A DNA stretch of 16,058 nt from Christensenella sp. UBA3792 (GCA_002369195.1 DFEW01000048.1:13960-30017), one strand, 5' to 3'. Shown: positions 6,124 to 13,355, counted from the stretch's first letter. The notes: generated by a model not told the origin, from the letters alone. Made by a program: numbers and translations.

Positions 6124-6887
6124 ACGTCTGCCTCCCGTTCTGTGATGATGACGCGGATCGCGTCGCCGTGCTTTTTTCCAAGCTGCTTTCGGATGTCTTT
6201 CCGCACGCCGATGATATAGCAAGTATTCCCGGCCGCGTCCTTCACGCCCATATTGACGATGCTTCCGTCATAGGGAACGCCGTCGAACGTCGCATGGACC
6301 TTGACACGCCCTTTTTTGAACTCCGTGCGGATATCCCACGGAAAGATCAGGTATGCACCGCCGTTTTCCGGCGTTTCGATAAGCTCGGCGGTAAACGCAT
6401 ACTCTTTTTTTCGGTTCATGGCCATCCGGATCTCCGAGGCGTTCAGCGCAGGCAGTTCCTTTTCTTCGCCGGTCTTTACAAAACCGCACTTCTCATAGAA
6501 GCGGATCGCCCGCGCATTCTCTTTCAGCACCCAAAGCGCGATCTTCGGATATGCGGATAATTGCAAAAGTCCGGCTTCCGTCAGCTTCTGCGAAACGCCT
6601 TTGCCCCAATACTCCGGCAGAACGTACAGCGCAAAGATCATGCCTGTATCCGCTGCGTTCTGATCGCTTCCGTATCCCAGAAAGCCGATCACGCGTTCGC
6701 CGTCCTTTGCGATCAGGATATTGTCCGGCCAACGGTATGCGATCTCTTCGCACTTTTCCGGGGTGAGCTTGTCAAGGTACGACTGATCGATCAGCCCCGT
6801 ATACGCCGCATGCCAGCTCGCCCAATGCACGTATGCTTTGCCGCGGATCTCTCCGTCGGTTTCCATTTTCCTGATTTCGATCTCCAT
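6120..6887 (-). CDS. GNAT acetyltransferase fused to a DUF1905 domain
   Basis: The product has 255 residues and two domains. Residues 1-158 form a GNAT N-acetyltransferase: acetyl-CoA loop LPEYWGKGVSQKL (90-102), followed by VLKENARAIRFYEKCGFV (120-137), the typical last strand and helix. Residues 163-255 match DUF1905 (PF08922): AELIETPENGGAYLIFPWDI (167-186), RVKVHATFDGVPYDGS (194-209), GVRKDIRKQLGKKHGDAIRV (227-246). DUF1905 is a small beta-barrel of unknown function. The acetyl acceptor cannot be inferred. The ATG at 6887 follows a GAGG site on the minus strand and lies eight bases from the stop of the preceding GNAT gene. Its own stop overlaps the start of the methyltransferase gene. Confidence 0.88.
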   Translation of the reverse strand: MEIEIRKMETDGEIRGKAYVHWASWHAAYTGLIDQSYLDKLTPEKCEEIAYRWPDNILIAKDGERVIGFLGYGSDQNAADTGMIFALYVLPEYWGKGVSQKLTEAGLLQLSAYPKIALWVLKENARAIRFYEKCGFVKTGEEKELPALNASEIRMAMNRKKEYAFTAELIETPENGGAYLIFPWDIRTEFKKGRVKVHATFDGVPYDGSIVNMGVKDAAGNTCYIIGVRKDIRKQLGKKHGDAIRVIITEREADV

Positions 6888-6895
6888 ACAGCACC

Positions 6896-7354
6896 TCACC
6901 GGAGCGACATAACGTAGATCTGACAGGGGTTCCACTCGTCCCAGAGCGTCGGAAACACCTCGAATTCCCTGAACCCCAAGCTGAGATAGAACAGGTTTGT
7001 GCGGTCGTACTCCTCGTATCGGCCCATCTGCACGGTCTTGACCTGCAGAAAGGAGTAGCCCCGCTCCGCTGCGATCGCCTTTGCCGCCTGAAAGAGCGCG
7101 GTGCCGATCCCTTTTCGATGATACTCCTTCAAAACGCCCATCACGGCAAGCTCGACCGTATCCCTGCCGGTCTGCTTGAGGCACAAAAATCCGTTCGGCA
7201 CGTCGTTTTCCGTAGAAGCGATCATAATCTCGTCCGCGCTCTCCTTGATATAGCTTTCCCGCGCCTCCGGGATCCCGAACCATTCGGGAAGCGCTTCGAG
7301 GATCAGCCGCGCGATCCGGCTCTTTTCTTCGGCTTCAGGGACGATCCATATCAT
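6896..7354 (-). CDS. GNAT-family N-acetyltransferase
   Basis: This 152-residue protein is a single GNAT domain. The acetyl-CoA binding loop is MGVLKEYHRKGIGTALF (72-88), with R80, G82 and G84 in the R-x-G-x-G part. The C-terminal signature is NLFYLSLGFREFEVFPTLWD (120-139). The FEVFPTLWDEWNPC ending is common in a set of small Firmicutes acetyltransferases. The start at 7354 follows GGAGG six bases upstream on the minus strand, within the 3' end of the preceding gene; the two reading frames overlap by 20 bases. Acceptor unknown; small-molecule detoxification is a typical guess but nothing here shows it. Confidence 0.88.
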   Translation of the reverse strand: MIWIVPEAEEKSRIARLILEALPEWFGIPEARESYIKESADEIMIASTENDVPNGFLCLKQTGRDTVELAVMGVLKEYHRKGIGTALFQAAKAIAAERGYSFLQVKTVQMGRYEEYDRTNLFYLSLGFREFEVFPTLWDEWNPCQIYVMSLR

Positions 7355-7835
7355 TGCAAACCTCCGGTTTTCCTTTGACAAACAGCGGCATGTCATATTC
7401 ATCCACGCCGTTTTCGATGAATCCGAGCGATTTCCAAAACCGCACGGACGCTTCCTTTTCGCTGTTCAGCTCGTACCATTCGGTGCCGTCCGCCGCCGCA
7501 TACCGTGTCAGCGCTTCAAAGCAGTCGTGCCCCGTTCCGTTCCCGCGAAAGGCGAAAAAAACCCAGAAGTCGAGGATGAAGCATTTTCCGCCCTCGTCCT
7601 CATAGATGCACCAGGACGCCGCGCCGATCCGCGCCCCGCCACGCAGAAAGTACGCGATATGATGGCGGTTCCGCTCCCGCCTCATATGCGCCTCAATGAT
7701 CCCGCGGTATTCGCCGCCGGAAAAGTATGCGATATCCTCGTCATCGGAAATGATCCCATCATCGATCAGATACCGGATATGCGCGTCCCAGAACGCCGGA
7801 AGCGCCTCCGGCGCGATCTCTTCGATCCCGATCAT
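7335..7835 (-). CDS. GNAT-family N-acetyltransferase, first gene of the minus-strand operon
   Basis: This 166-residue protein has a GNAT core: FILDFWVFFAFRGNGTGHDC (86-105), where R97, G98, G100 and G102 form the acetyl-CoA loop, and ASVRFWKSLGFIENGVDEYDM (129-149) as the closing element. The segment before it, GARIGAASWCIYED (67-80), is the usual substrate-side strand. The ATG at 7835 has a GAGAGG ribosome binding site, and a promoter lies just upstream. Its 3' end overlaps the next acetyltransferase by 20 bases in a different frame. It is divergent from iscR. I cannot name the substrate. Confidence 0.87.
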   Translation of the reverse strand: MIGIEEIAPEALPAFWDAHIRYLIDDGIISDDEDIAYFSGGEYRGIIEAHMRRERNRHHIAYFLRGGARIGAASWCIYEDEGGKCFILDFWVFFAFRGNGTGHDCFEALTRYAAADGTEWYELNSEKEASVRFWKSLGFIENGVDEYDMPLFVKGKPEVCNDMDRP

Positions 7836-7852
7836 AACGACCTCTCTGCTTT

Positions 7853-7881
7853 GTTTTGATCCAGTATATCACGGATCGCGC
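7853..7881 (-). promoter_or_regulatory. Promoter of the acetyltransferase/methyltransferase operon
   Basis: On the minus strand, GTGACA (7876-7881, five of six to the -35 consensus) and TATACT (7853-7858) are 17 bp apart. Transcription should start near 7846, just upstream of the GAGAGG site of the first GNAT gene. It is divergent from the iscR promoter about 45 bp away. Confidence 0.72.
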
Positions 7882-7920
7882 CGGCTGTCACGCGGAAAGT
7901 ATATTTTCAAAAGGCGAGTA

Positions 7921-7955
7921 AAATACTTGACTTTTGGGCAGAATATCTGTAAGAT
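7921..7955 (+). promoter_or_regulatory. iscR promoter with a candidate IscR operator
   Basis: TTGACT (7927-7932) and TAAGAT (7950-7955) have a 17-bp spacer. ATACTTGACT (7923-7932) matches all ten positions of the left half of the E. coli type 1 IscR site consensus (ATASYYGACT); the right half (GGCAGAATAT) matches only partly. A small dyad, CAGA-ATA-TCTG (7939-7949), fills the spacer. Autorepression by the Rrf2 protein encoded downstream is a reasonable inference. Confidence 0.7.
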
Positions 7956-7984
7956 AAATCCGAGTGAAACGGTAGGGATTTAAG

Positions 7985-8431
7985 ATGAAGTTTTCAACCA
8001 AAGGCACATACGGTTTGAGAGCCGTCGTCGAGCTGGCGAAGCATTACGGGGAAGGTCCCGTATCGCTGTCGGCGGTGGCGGCGGAGCAGGGCATTTCGGA
8101 GGCGTATCTCGAACAGCTGATGCGCTCGCTGAAGAATGCCGAGCTCGTGACGACCGTGCGCGGCAAGACGGGCGGCTATGCGCTGAACAAGGCGCCGTCC
8201 GAACTCTCCGTCGGAGAGGTGCTGCGCGCATTGGAGGGCAGCACGGACGTGGTCGGGTGCGTCGGCACCGAAGGAAACGTCTGCGAAAACGCCTGCACCT
8301 GCTCGGCGCGTCCGCTGTTTCTGAAGCTGCAGAGCCGCATCAATGCCGTACTGGATGAAACGACCATCGGCGAACTTACCGAAGATCATATCGAACAGAA
8401 AAAGAGGATCGAACATGCACGTTTATCTTGA
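7985..8431 (+). CDS. iscR: Rrf2-family Fe-S regulator, IscR-like
   Basis: This 148-residue transcription factor begins MKFSTKGTYGLRAVVELAKH, the canonical Rrf2 start. The winged helix-turn-helix is at about 25-65, with ISEAYLEQLMRSLKNAELV and the wing VRGKTGGYALNK (58-69). Cysteines C92, C100, C104 and C106 lie where IscR holds its cluster ligands, though the spacing (7, 3 and 1 residues between) differs from E. coli IscR (C-x5-C-x5-C). It probably senses Fe-S cluster status and controls the isc genes. It is the first gene of the operon and overlaps iscS by 17 bases. The candidate operator overlaps its own -35 box. Close relatives include CymR, a cysteine-metabolism regulator that lacks the cysteines, so the cysteines favour IscR. 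Confidence 0.9.
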   Translation: MKFSTKGTYGLRAVVELAKHYGEGPVSLSAVAAEQGISEAYLEQLMRSLKNAELVTTVRGKTGGYALNKAPSELSVGEVLRALEGSTDVVGCVGTEGNVCENACTCSARPLFLKLQSRINAVLDETTIGELTEDHIEQKKRIEHARLS

Positions 8432-9590
8432 CAATGCGGCAACCACCAAGGTGCTGCCCGAGGTCATCGAAGCGATGATCCCGTACTACAGCGAGTTTTA
8501 CGGCAACCCGTCGAGCTTCCACAGCTTCGCGCGCGACGCGCACAAGGGGCTGGACGAAGCGCGCAAGACGGTTGCAAAGTGCCTGAACGCAGCGAACCCG
8601 TCGGAAATCTATTTCACCGGCGGCGGCAGCGAAGGCGATAACATGATCCTGCGCGGCGTGGCGCAGGCGTATCGCAAGAAGGGCAACCACATCATCACGT
8701 CGAAGATCGAGCACCATGCGATCCTGCACACCCTGCAGGAGCTGGAGGACAAGGGCCTTGCGACGGTCACGTACCTCGGCGTCGACGAAAACGGTCTTGT
8801 CGATCCCGAAGCGGTGCGCGCCGCGATCCGTCCCGAGACGATCCTCGTTTCGATCATGGCGGCGAACAACGAGGTCGGCACCATCGAACCGATCAAGGAG
8901 ATCGGCGCGGTCTGCCGCGAGGCGGGCGTGCTGTTCCACACCGATGCGGTGCAGGCGGTCGGTCACATTCCGATGGATGTACAGGACATGAACATCGACC
9001 TTTTGACGCTCACGGCGCATAAGTTCCACGGTCCCAAGGGTGTCGGCGCGGTCTATATCAAAAAGGGCGTGCGCGTTCCCGCGATGATCACCGGCGGCGG
9101 TCAGGAGAACAAGAAGCGCGCGGGCACGGAGAACGTGCCGGGCATCGTCGGTCTTGCGAAGGCGCTGGAGATCCAGACGGCGAACATGGAAGCGAACATG
9201 CAGAAGATGACCGCGCTTCGCGACAAGCTGATCGCGGGCGTGGAGGAGCGGATCCCGTCCGTGCATCTCAACGGACATCGCACGCAGCGGCTTCCGAACA
9301 ACGTCAACTTCGGCATTCGCTACATCGAAAGCGAAAGCATCCTGCTGATGCTCGATCTCAAGGGCATCGCGGCGTCGTCCGGCTCGGCATGCACGTCCGG
9401 TTCGCTCGATCCGTCGCACGTGCTGCTCGCGATGGGCATCTCGCACGAGGAAGCGAACGGCTCTCTGCGCATGACGCTTTCGGAGTTTACGACCGAAGAA
9501 GAGATCGACTATGTGCTCGACGTTCTGCCGCCGATCGTGCAGCGGTTAAGAGATATGTCACCGATTTATCCGAAGGGAGGAGAACAGTAA
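8415..9590 (+). CDS. iscS: Cysteine desulfurase, NifS/IscS type
   Basis: This 391-residue PLP enzyme moves sulfur from L-cysteine to IscU, leaving alanine. MHVYLDNAATTKVLPEV starts the protein. The PLP lysine is K203 in LTAHKFHGPKG, H100/H101 in SKIEHHAIL stacks on the cofactor, and the active cysteine is C326 in SSGSACTSGS within a long flexible loop typical of group I desulfurases. The length is normal. I chose the ATG at 8415, which follows GAGG (8404-8407) and lies inside the end of iscR; an upstream in-frame ATG at 8343 is within iscR and unlikely. It is followed directly by iscU with the stop and start sharing one base. Gene order iscR-iscS-iscU is the usual clostridial arrangement. Confidence 0.95.
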   Translation: MHVYLDNAATTKVLPEVIEAMIPYYSEFYGNPSSFHSFARDAHKGLDEARKTVAKCLNAANPSEIYFTGGGSEGDNMILRGVAQAYRKKGNHIITSKIEHHAILHTLQELEDKGLATVTYLGVDENGLVDPEAVRAAIRPETILVSIMAANNEVGTIEPIKEIGAVCREAGVLFHTDAVQAVGHIPMDVQDMNIDLLTLTAHKFHGPKGVGAVYIKKGVRVPAMITGGGQENKKRAGTENVPGIVGLAKALEIQTANMEANMQKMTALRDKLIAGVEERIPSVHLNGHRTQRLPNNVNFGIRYIESESILLMLDLKGIAASSGSACTSGSLDPSHVLLAMGISHEEANGSLRMTLSEFTTEEEIDYVLDVLPPIVQRLRDMSPIYPKGGEQ

Positions 9591-9991
9591 TGCAGTATTC
9601 GGAAAAGGTTTTGGATCATTTTCAGCATCCGCGCAACGTCGGCGAGATCCCCGATGCAAGCGGCGTGGGCACGGTCGGCAACGCCAAGTGCGGCGACATC
9701 ATGCAGATGTTTTTGAAGATCAACGACGATGAGATCGTCGAGGACGTCAAGTTCAAGACCTTCGGCTGCGGCGCGGCGATCGCGACGAGCTCGATGGCAA
9801 CCGAAATGATCAAGGGCAAGCCGCTTTCGGAGGCGGAAAAGCTCACGAATGAAGCGGTGGTCGAGGCGCTCGAAGGGCTTCCGCCGGTGAAGATTCACTG
9901 CTCCGTGCTTGCGCAGGAAGCGGTGCAGGCAGCGATCGCGGACTACCGTGCGAAAAAACAGCAAAAAGAGGAAGCCGCCAAGACGGAATAA
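9590..9991 (+). CDS. iscU: Fe-S cluster assembly scaffold, NifU/IscU N-terminal type
   Basis: This 133-residue scaffold builds Fe-S clusters using sulfur from the desulfurase upstream. It begins MQYSEKVLDHFQHPRNVGEI, the family N-terminus. The three ligands are C34 (AKCGD, followed by the conserved D36), C60 (FGCGAAIA) and C104 (KIHCSVLA). The Lys/Glu-rich C-terminal tail (121-133) extends beyond the fold. The start overlaps the iscS stop as TAATG, with GGGAGGA (9575-9581) as ribosome binding site, indicating translational coupling. Clostridial operons often continue with mnmA; here a 49-residue membrane peptide follows instead. Confidence 0.95.
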   Translation: MQYSEKVLDHFQHPRNVGEIPDASGVGTVGNAKCGDIMQMFLKINDDEIVEDVKFKTFGCGAAIATSSMATEMIKGKPLSEAEKLTNEAVVEALEGLPPVKIHCSVLAQEAVQAAIADYRAKKQQKEEAAKTE

Positions 9992-10041
9992 ACGCCTGCA
10001 AACCTTCGCATACTAATCGCAAAAAAGAAAGAGGTGATCGG

Positions 10042-10191
10042 ATGCGAATGGCAATGATGGGTATCGGACTGGCGGTCGGCGCTGCAGCGGCGGCAACCGC
10101 GATGTGCACGCTCTATCCCGACATACCGCGTCGCATGAAGCGGGACGGGAAAAAGGTGTTTACGAAAGCGCAGCGCATGATGCACATGTAA
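10042..10191 (+). CDS. Small single-pass membrane protein, 49 residues, unknown
   Basis: The ATG at 10042 follows GAGGTG (10031-10036) at five-base spacing. The product starts MRMAMMGIGLAVGAAAAATA, a Gly/Ala-rich hydrophobic helix of about 18 residues, continues through MCTLYPDIPRR, and ends in a strongly basic tail with three lysine/arginine clusters and the terminal sequence QRMMHM. Methionine is unusually frequent: 9 of 49 residues. It lies 50 bases after iscU with only a weak barrier between, and a strong terminator follows its stop, so it is probably the last gene of the isc operon. I do not recognise a family. The layout (one helix, then a basic amphipathic tail) resembles small YtxH-like or membrane-anchoring peptides, but this is only a resemblance. 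Confidence 0.7.
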   Translation: MRMAMMGIGLAVGAAAAATAMCTLYPDIPRRMKRDGKKVFTKAQRMMHM

Positions 10192-10193
10192 TG

Positions 10194-10224
10194 AAAAAAG
10201 GAGGCAGCCGCTGCCTCCTTTTTT
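10194..10224 (+). terminator. Strong intrinsic terminator of the isc operon
   Basis: GGAGGCAG (10200-10207) pairs perfectly with CTGCCTCC (10211-10218) around a CCG loop. Six A residues before and six T residues after (10219-10224) extend the stem and supply the U-tract. It begins three bases after the stop of the 49-residue gene. Confidence 0.95.
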
Positions 10225-10243
10225 GCTGAATCGTAAAAAACAC

Positions 10244-10272
10244 TTGAACGCATTTGTATGTAACGTTATAAT
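10244..10272 (+). promoter_or_regulatory. Promoter of the C1 peptidase gene
   Basis: TTGAAC (10244-10249) and a perfect TATAAT (10267-10272) have a 17-bp spacer. Transcription should start near 10279, giving a leader of about 48 bases to the start codon at 10327. Confidence 0.85.
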
Positions 10273-10326
10273 ATCCTTGAAATTGATCGGTGATTCGTGT
10301 GCTGGGCATACGGAAGAAGGGAACAC

Positions 10327-12858
10327 ATGAAAAAGAGACTGTTTTGTCTGGTTTTGAGCATGCTGATGCTGGCTGTTCTGCTGCCGGTGAGCGCATCCGC
10401 GGATGAACCGCAGACGACCGCGCTGCCGCAGAGGGACAATTACGGGTACATCCCCGCAAAGATCCCCGGCGGACGCACCGTTACGGAAGCGTACGAAAGC
10501 GGCGATATGCAAACGTACAATGCGCTTGCGGGCAGGTTCGCAAAGCGCGATCCGCTGCCGTCGCGCTATGACAGTCGCGATTATGATTACGTGACCGCCG
10601 TGCGCGATCAGAATCCCTACGGCACGTGCTGGGCGCATGCGGCGATGGCGAGCGTCGAGAGCTACATGATCAAGCACGGCGTTCCGGTTGGCAAGGGACA
10701 GACCGCGACGTCGCGGATCAATCTGTCCGAGCTGCAGCACGCGTTTTTCAACTATACCTACGCTTACGACGCCGAAGGCATGCTGACCGGCGACAGGACC
10801 ATGCCGATGGGAACCTGCCTCGATCTGGGCGGCAACGGCGAAATGTCCGCATATACGCTGATGCGCTGGACGGGCGCGGCGAGCGAATCGGATTTTGAGC
10901 TTGCATACCGCAATGCGGATACCGTCAACAGCGACGGGCTCGACAGCAAGTATGCCTACGGCTCGAACGTCTGCCATGTGCAGAACTCGGAGTGGATCCC
11001 CGGCAAGGACATCGATGCGGTCAAGCGCGCGATCATGGAGTACGGCGCGGGCAACATCAGCTACTATGAGACCGGAAACGCGTATACTTACATCTGCAAC
11101 AACGGCGAGAACCTGTACGGCAATCACGCGATCACCGTCGTGGGCTGGGACGACAGCATTGCGCCGTCGCAGTTCGCGCCCGATCAGCCGCAGTCGCCGG
11201 GCGCATGGATCTGCAAGAACAGCTGGGGCACGTACCTCTTTGAGGACGGCTATTGCTATATCTCGTATGAGGACGCGTCCGTCGTGGGCGACCTGATCTA
11301 CTTCTACGATGCGGAGCCGATCGACAACTACGATCACAACTACCAGTATGACGGCACCTGCAATCCGACCGGCTACGTGTGGATGGAAAGCGGCGGTCAG
11401 GCGGCGAACGTGTTTACCGCAAAGGGAGACGAGCTTTTGAAGGCGGTTGCGTTCTGCTCGTTCGATGAAGCGCTGACCTATGAGGTCTCGATCTACGTGA
11501 ATCCGTCCGCAGGCAATCCGTCTTCCGGCAAGCTTGCGGCAACCAAGAGCGGTTATGTGACGTTCCCCGGCTACTACACCGTCGAGCTCGACGCGCCGGT
11601 CGCGCTGAACGCGGGGGACACCTTCGCGGTCGTCGTGCGGGTGGCGGCGCAGGACGGGTATGTGTTTGTGCCGTGCGACCAATCCGGCTACATCAGCTGG
11701 TGCTCCTGGACGCACACGGATCACGGCAACAGTTCCTTCTATAAACGGTCGGACAGCTCGTCATGGTCGGACTGCCCGGGCAACGGCGACTTCCGCATCA
11801 AGGCCTACACGGCGGACGCGCCGGCATCGACGCCGACCCCGACGGCAACGCCGACCCCGACGGCAACGCCGACCGCAACTCCGACGGCAACCCCGATTGC
11901 AGAACCGACGGAAACGCCGACGGATCAGCCCACGGCAGCCCCGACCGAGACGCCCACATCCACACCGGATGCGGCTGTCAATGGCACGGTCGAGTGGAAC
12001 AAGAGCGACGTGCAGTTCAAGGGCACGACCGCGTACGTGATGTACGACGGTACGACGCATACACCGCGCTTCACCGTGAAGGACGAGAACGGCAGCGTGA
12101 TCGACCCGTCCATGTACGATTACGAGTACAAAGAGAACACGAAGGCCGGTACCGGCTATGTGATCGTGACGTTTAAGAACGGATTTACGGGAACCTGTCA
12201 GGGCAGTTTCAAAATTTATCTGCCCGCGACGACCCAGACGACTGTCGAGAACGTCGACGAGGGCATCAAGCTGACCTGGGCGCCGGTCGAAGGCGCTGCG
12301 GGCTATGTCATTTACAGACGCGCTTGGAGCAGCACCACCAACGGCTGGACGACCTTCGCGCGGTGGAACAATACGACCGATACGACCTATATCGACGGCG
12401 TCGATGCGGCGCACAAGGTCTATGCGGGCACGCGCTATCAGTACGGCGTGAAAGCATACTTTGCGCGGCGGCTCGATCCGATCGCGAACATTGAGATCGG
12501 CGGCAATGTCAATGAGCCGTCCGGCAATTTCAATCTCGGCATGGTCGGTCCGCTGAAGACCACGGTGCGCATCACCTCCCGCGTGCTGAACAGCGTGACG
12601 GGCGGATCGAAGCAGCTGACGGTCAAGTGGGCGGGCAGTTCGAACTTCACCGGCTACGAGGTACAGGTTGCGACGAATGCGAGCTTTACCAAGAATGCCG
12701 TGACCGTGAAGATCGCCGGCGCCAAGACGTATCAGACGAATGTGTCGGGACTCAAAGCCAGGACGACCTATTACGTCCGCGTACGCTCGTATCACGAATT
12801 CGAGGGCATGACGTACTACGGCGGCTGGTCGAACGTGAAGAGCGCAAAGACAAAGTAA
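10327..12858 (+). CDS. Secreted C1-family (papain-like) cysteine peptidase with lectin-like, Pro/Thr linker and Ig/Fn3 modules
   Basis: The product has 843 residues. A signal peptide covers 1-25 (MKKRLFCLVLSMLM start, cleavage near ASA-DE). The peptidase domain is about 75-330: Q95 (oxyanion hole), C101 in NPYGTCWAHAA, H267 in GNHAITVVGWD and N298 in CKNSWGTYLF are the expected catalytic residues. A lectin-like domain, found next to such peptidases in Clostridia, spans about 335-495. A Thr/Pro/Ala linker covers 502-547. A repeat of the kind seen in clostridial surface proteins (YDGTTHTPRFTVKDENG, then KAGTGYVIVTFKNGFTGT) is at about 551-632, and two Fn3-like domains at about 637-715 and 745-843. 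There is no LPXTG signal or anchor, so it is probably released or held non-covalently. The start at 10327 follows AGAAGGGA; an upstream in-frame ATG at 10297 would spoil the signal peptide. Confidence 0.9.
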   Translation: MKKRLFCLVLSMLMLAVLLPVSASADEPQTTALPQRDNYGYIPAKIPGGRTVTEAYESGDMQTYNALAGRFAKRDPLPSRYDSRDYDYVTAVRDQNPYGTCWAHAAMASVESYMIKHGVPVGKGQTATSRINLSELQHAFFNYTYAYDAEGMLTGDRTMPMGTCLDLGGNGEMSAYTLMRWTGAASESDFELAYRNADTVNSDGLDSKYAYGSNVCHVQNSEWIPGKDIDAVKRAIMEYGAGNISYYETGNAYTYICNNGENLYGNHAITVVGWDDSIAPSQFAPDQPQSPGAWICKNSWGTYLFEDGYCYISYEDASVVGDLIYFYDAEPIDNYDHNYQYDGTCNPTGYVWMESGGQAANVFTAKGDELLKAVAFCSFDEALTYEVSIYVNPSAGNPSSGKLAATKSGYVTFPGYYTVELDAPVALNAGDTFAVVVRVAAQDGYVFVPCDQSGYISWCSWTHTDHGNSSFYKRSDSSSWSDCPGNGDFRIKAYTADAPASTPTPTATPTPTATPTATPTATPIAEPTETPTDQPTAAPTETPTSTPDAAVNGTVEWNKSDVQFKGTTAYVMYDGTTHTPRFTVKDENGSVIDPSMYDYEYKENTKAGTGYVIVTFKNGFTGTCQGSFKIYLPATTQTTVENVDEGIKLTWAPVEGAAGYVIYRRAWSSTTNGWTTFARWNNTTDTTYIDGVDAAHKVYAGTRYQYGVKAYFARRLDPIANIEIGGNVNEPSGNFNLGMVGPLKTTVRITSRVLNSVTGGSKQLTVKWAGSSNFTGYEVQVATNASFTKNAVTVKIAGAKTYQTNVSGLKARTTYYVRVRSYHEFEGMTYYGGWSNVKSAKTK
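11830..11967 (+). repeat. Thr-Pro linker repeat within the peptidase gene
   Basis: Degenerate tandem DNA encodes TPTPTATPTPTATPTATP and onward (residues 502-547). The 18-bp unit ACGCCGACCCCGACGGCA occurs twice exactly (11830-11847 and 11848-11865) and then decays into six- and twelve-base variants. Such linkers separate catalytic from binding modules in secreted proteins and can vary in length by slippage. Confidence 0.9.
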
Positions 12859-12894
12859 CGGCGCGCGTGTGACGCCCCAAAGTTTTCACATTCG

Positions 12895-12929
12895 AAATAC
12901 TTGACGAACTGCCGCTTATTTCGTATAAT
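12895..12929 (+). promoter_or_regulatory. yajC promoter
   Basis: TTGACG (12901-12906) and a perfect TATAAT (12924-12929) have a 17-bp spacer. The 11 bases AAATACTTGAC (12895-12905) are identical to those at the iscR promoter (7921-7931). The ribosome binding site AGGAAAGGA (12942-12950) precedes the ATG at 12960. Confidence 0.88.
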
Positions 12930-12959
12930 AAGGGAAGTCACAGGAAAGGATCAAAACAT

Positions 12960-13355
12960 ATGTTTCTGAATGCAGCAATTTCCATTATGAATGCAGACGT
13001 TTCCGGTCTGAGCTGTCTCTCCGGCGCATCCGGCTCTTCGTCGGGCGGCGGCCTCGGCGGCAGCTGGACGACGCTCCTGCTTCCGATCGCGCTGGTTGTC
13101 GTCATGCTCGTCGTCATGATCATCCCGCAGCGTCGCCGCGATAAGAAGGTCAAGGATATGCTCGGCTCGCTCAAGCAGGGCGACCGTGTCCGCACGATCG
13201 GCGGCATCTACGGCACGATCTCTTCGATCAAGGATGATGTCATCGTCCTGTCCGTCGGTCCCGACAAGGTCAAGCTGGTCTTTGCACGCGGTGCGATCTC
13301 TCAGGTCGAAGATGCGGGCGTCGAGAATACCATGAACGAAGAAGTGCACGACTGA
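12960..13355 (+). CDS. yajC: Preprotein translocase subunit YajC
   Basis: This 131-residue protein has one membrane helix (about 37-55, WTTLLLPIALVVVMLVVMII) followed by PQRRRDKKVKDMLGSLKQGD and VRTIGGIYGTISSIKDDVIV, the YajC signature. YajC associates with the SecDF accessory complex of the Sec translocon. The N-terminal segment before the helix (about 35 residues, Gly/Ser-rich, GASGSSSGGGLGGS) is longer than in typical YajC, which has roughly 10-20 residues there. A downstream ATG at 12987 would shorten it only slightly, and the Shine-Dalgarno favours 12960. The gene has its own promoter and terminator, so it looks monocistronic apart from possible read-through into the transglutaminase gene. 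secD/secF are not seen in the window. Confidence 0.93.
   Translation: MFLNAAISIMNADVSGLSCLSGASGSSSGGGLGGSWTTLLLPIALVVVMLVVMIIPQRRRDKKVKDMLGSLKQGDRVRTIGGIYGTISSIKDDVIVLSVGPDKVKLVFARGAISQVEDAGVENTMNEEVHD

Noticed and set aside
9943..11724. Long minus-strand reading frame of 593 codons
   Set aside because: It is antisense to iscU and the peptidase gene, is rich in Arg/His/Val as expected from reading GC-rich codons backwards, and has no domain or ribosome site. The plus-strand genes have intact catalytic motifs.
11830..11967. CRISPR array
   Set aside because: Repeats are short, contiguous and in frame, encoding a Thr-Pro linker; there are no unique spacers.
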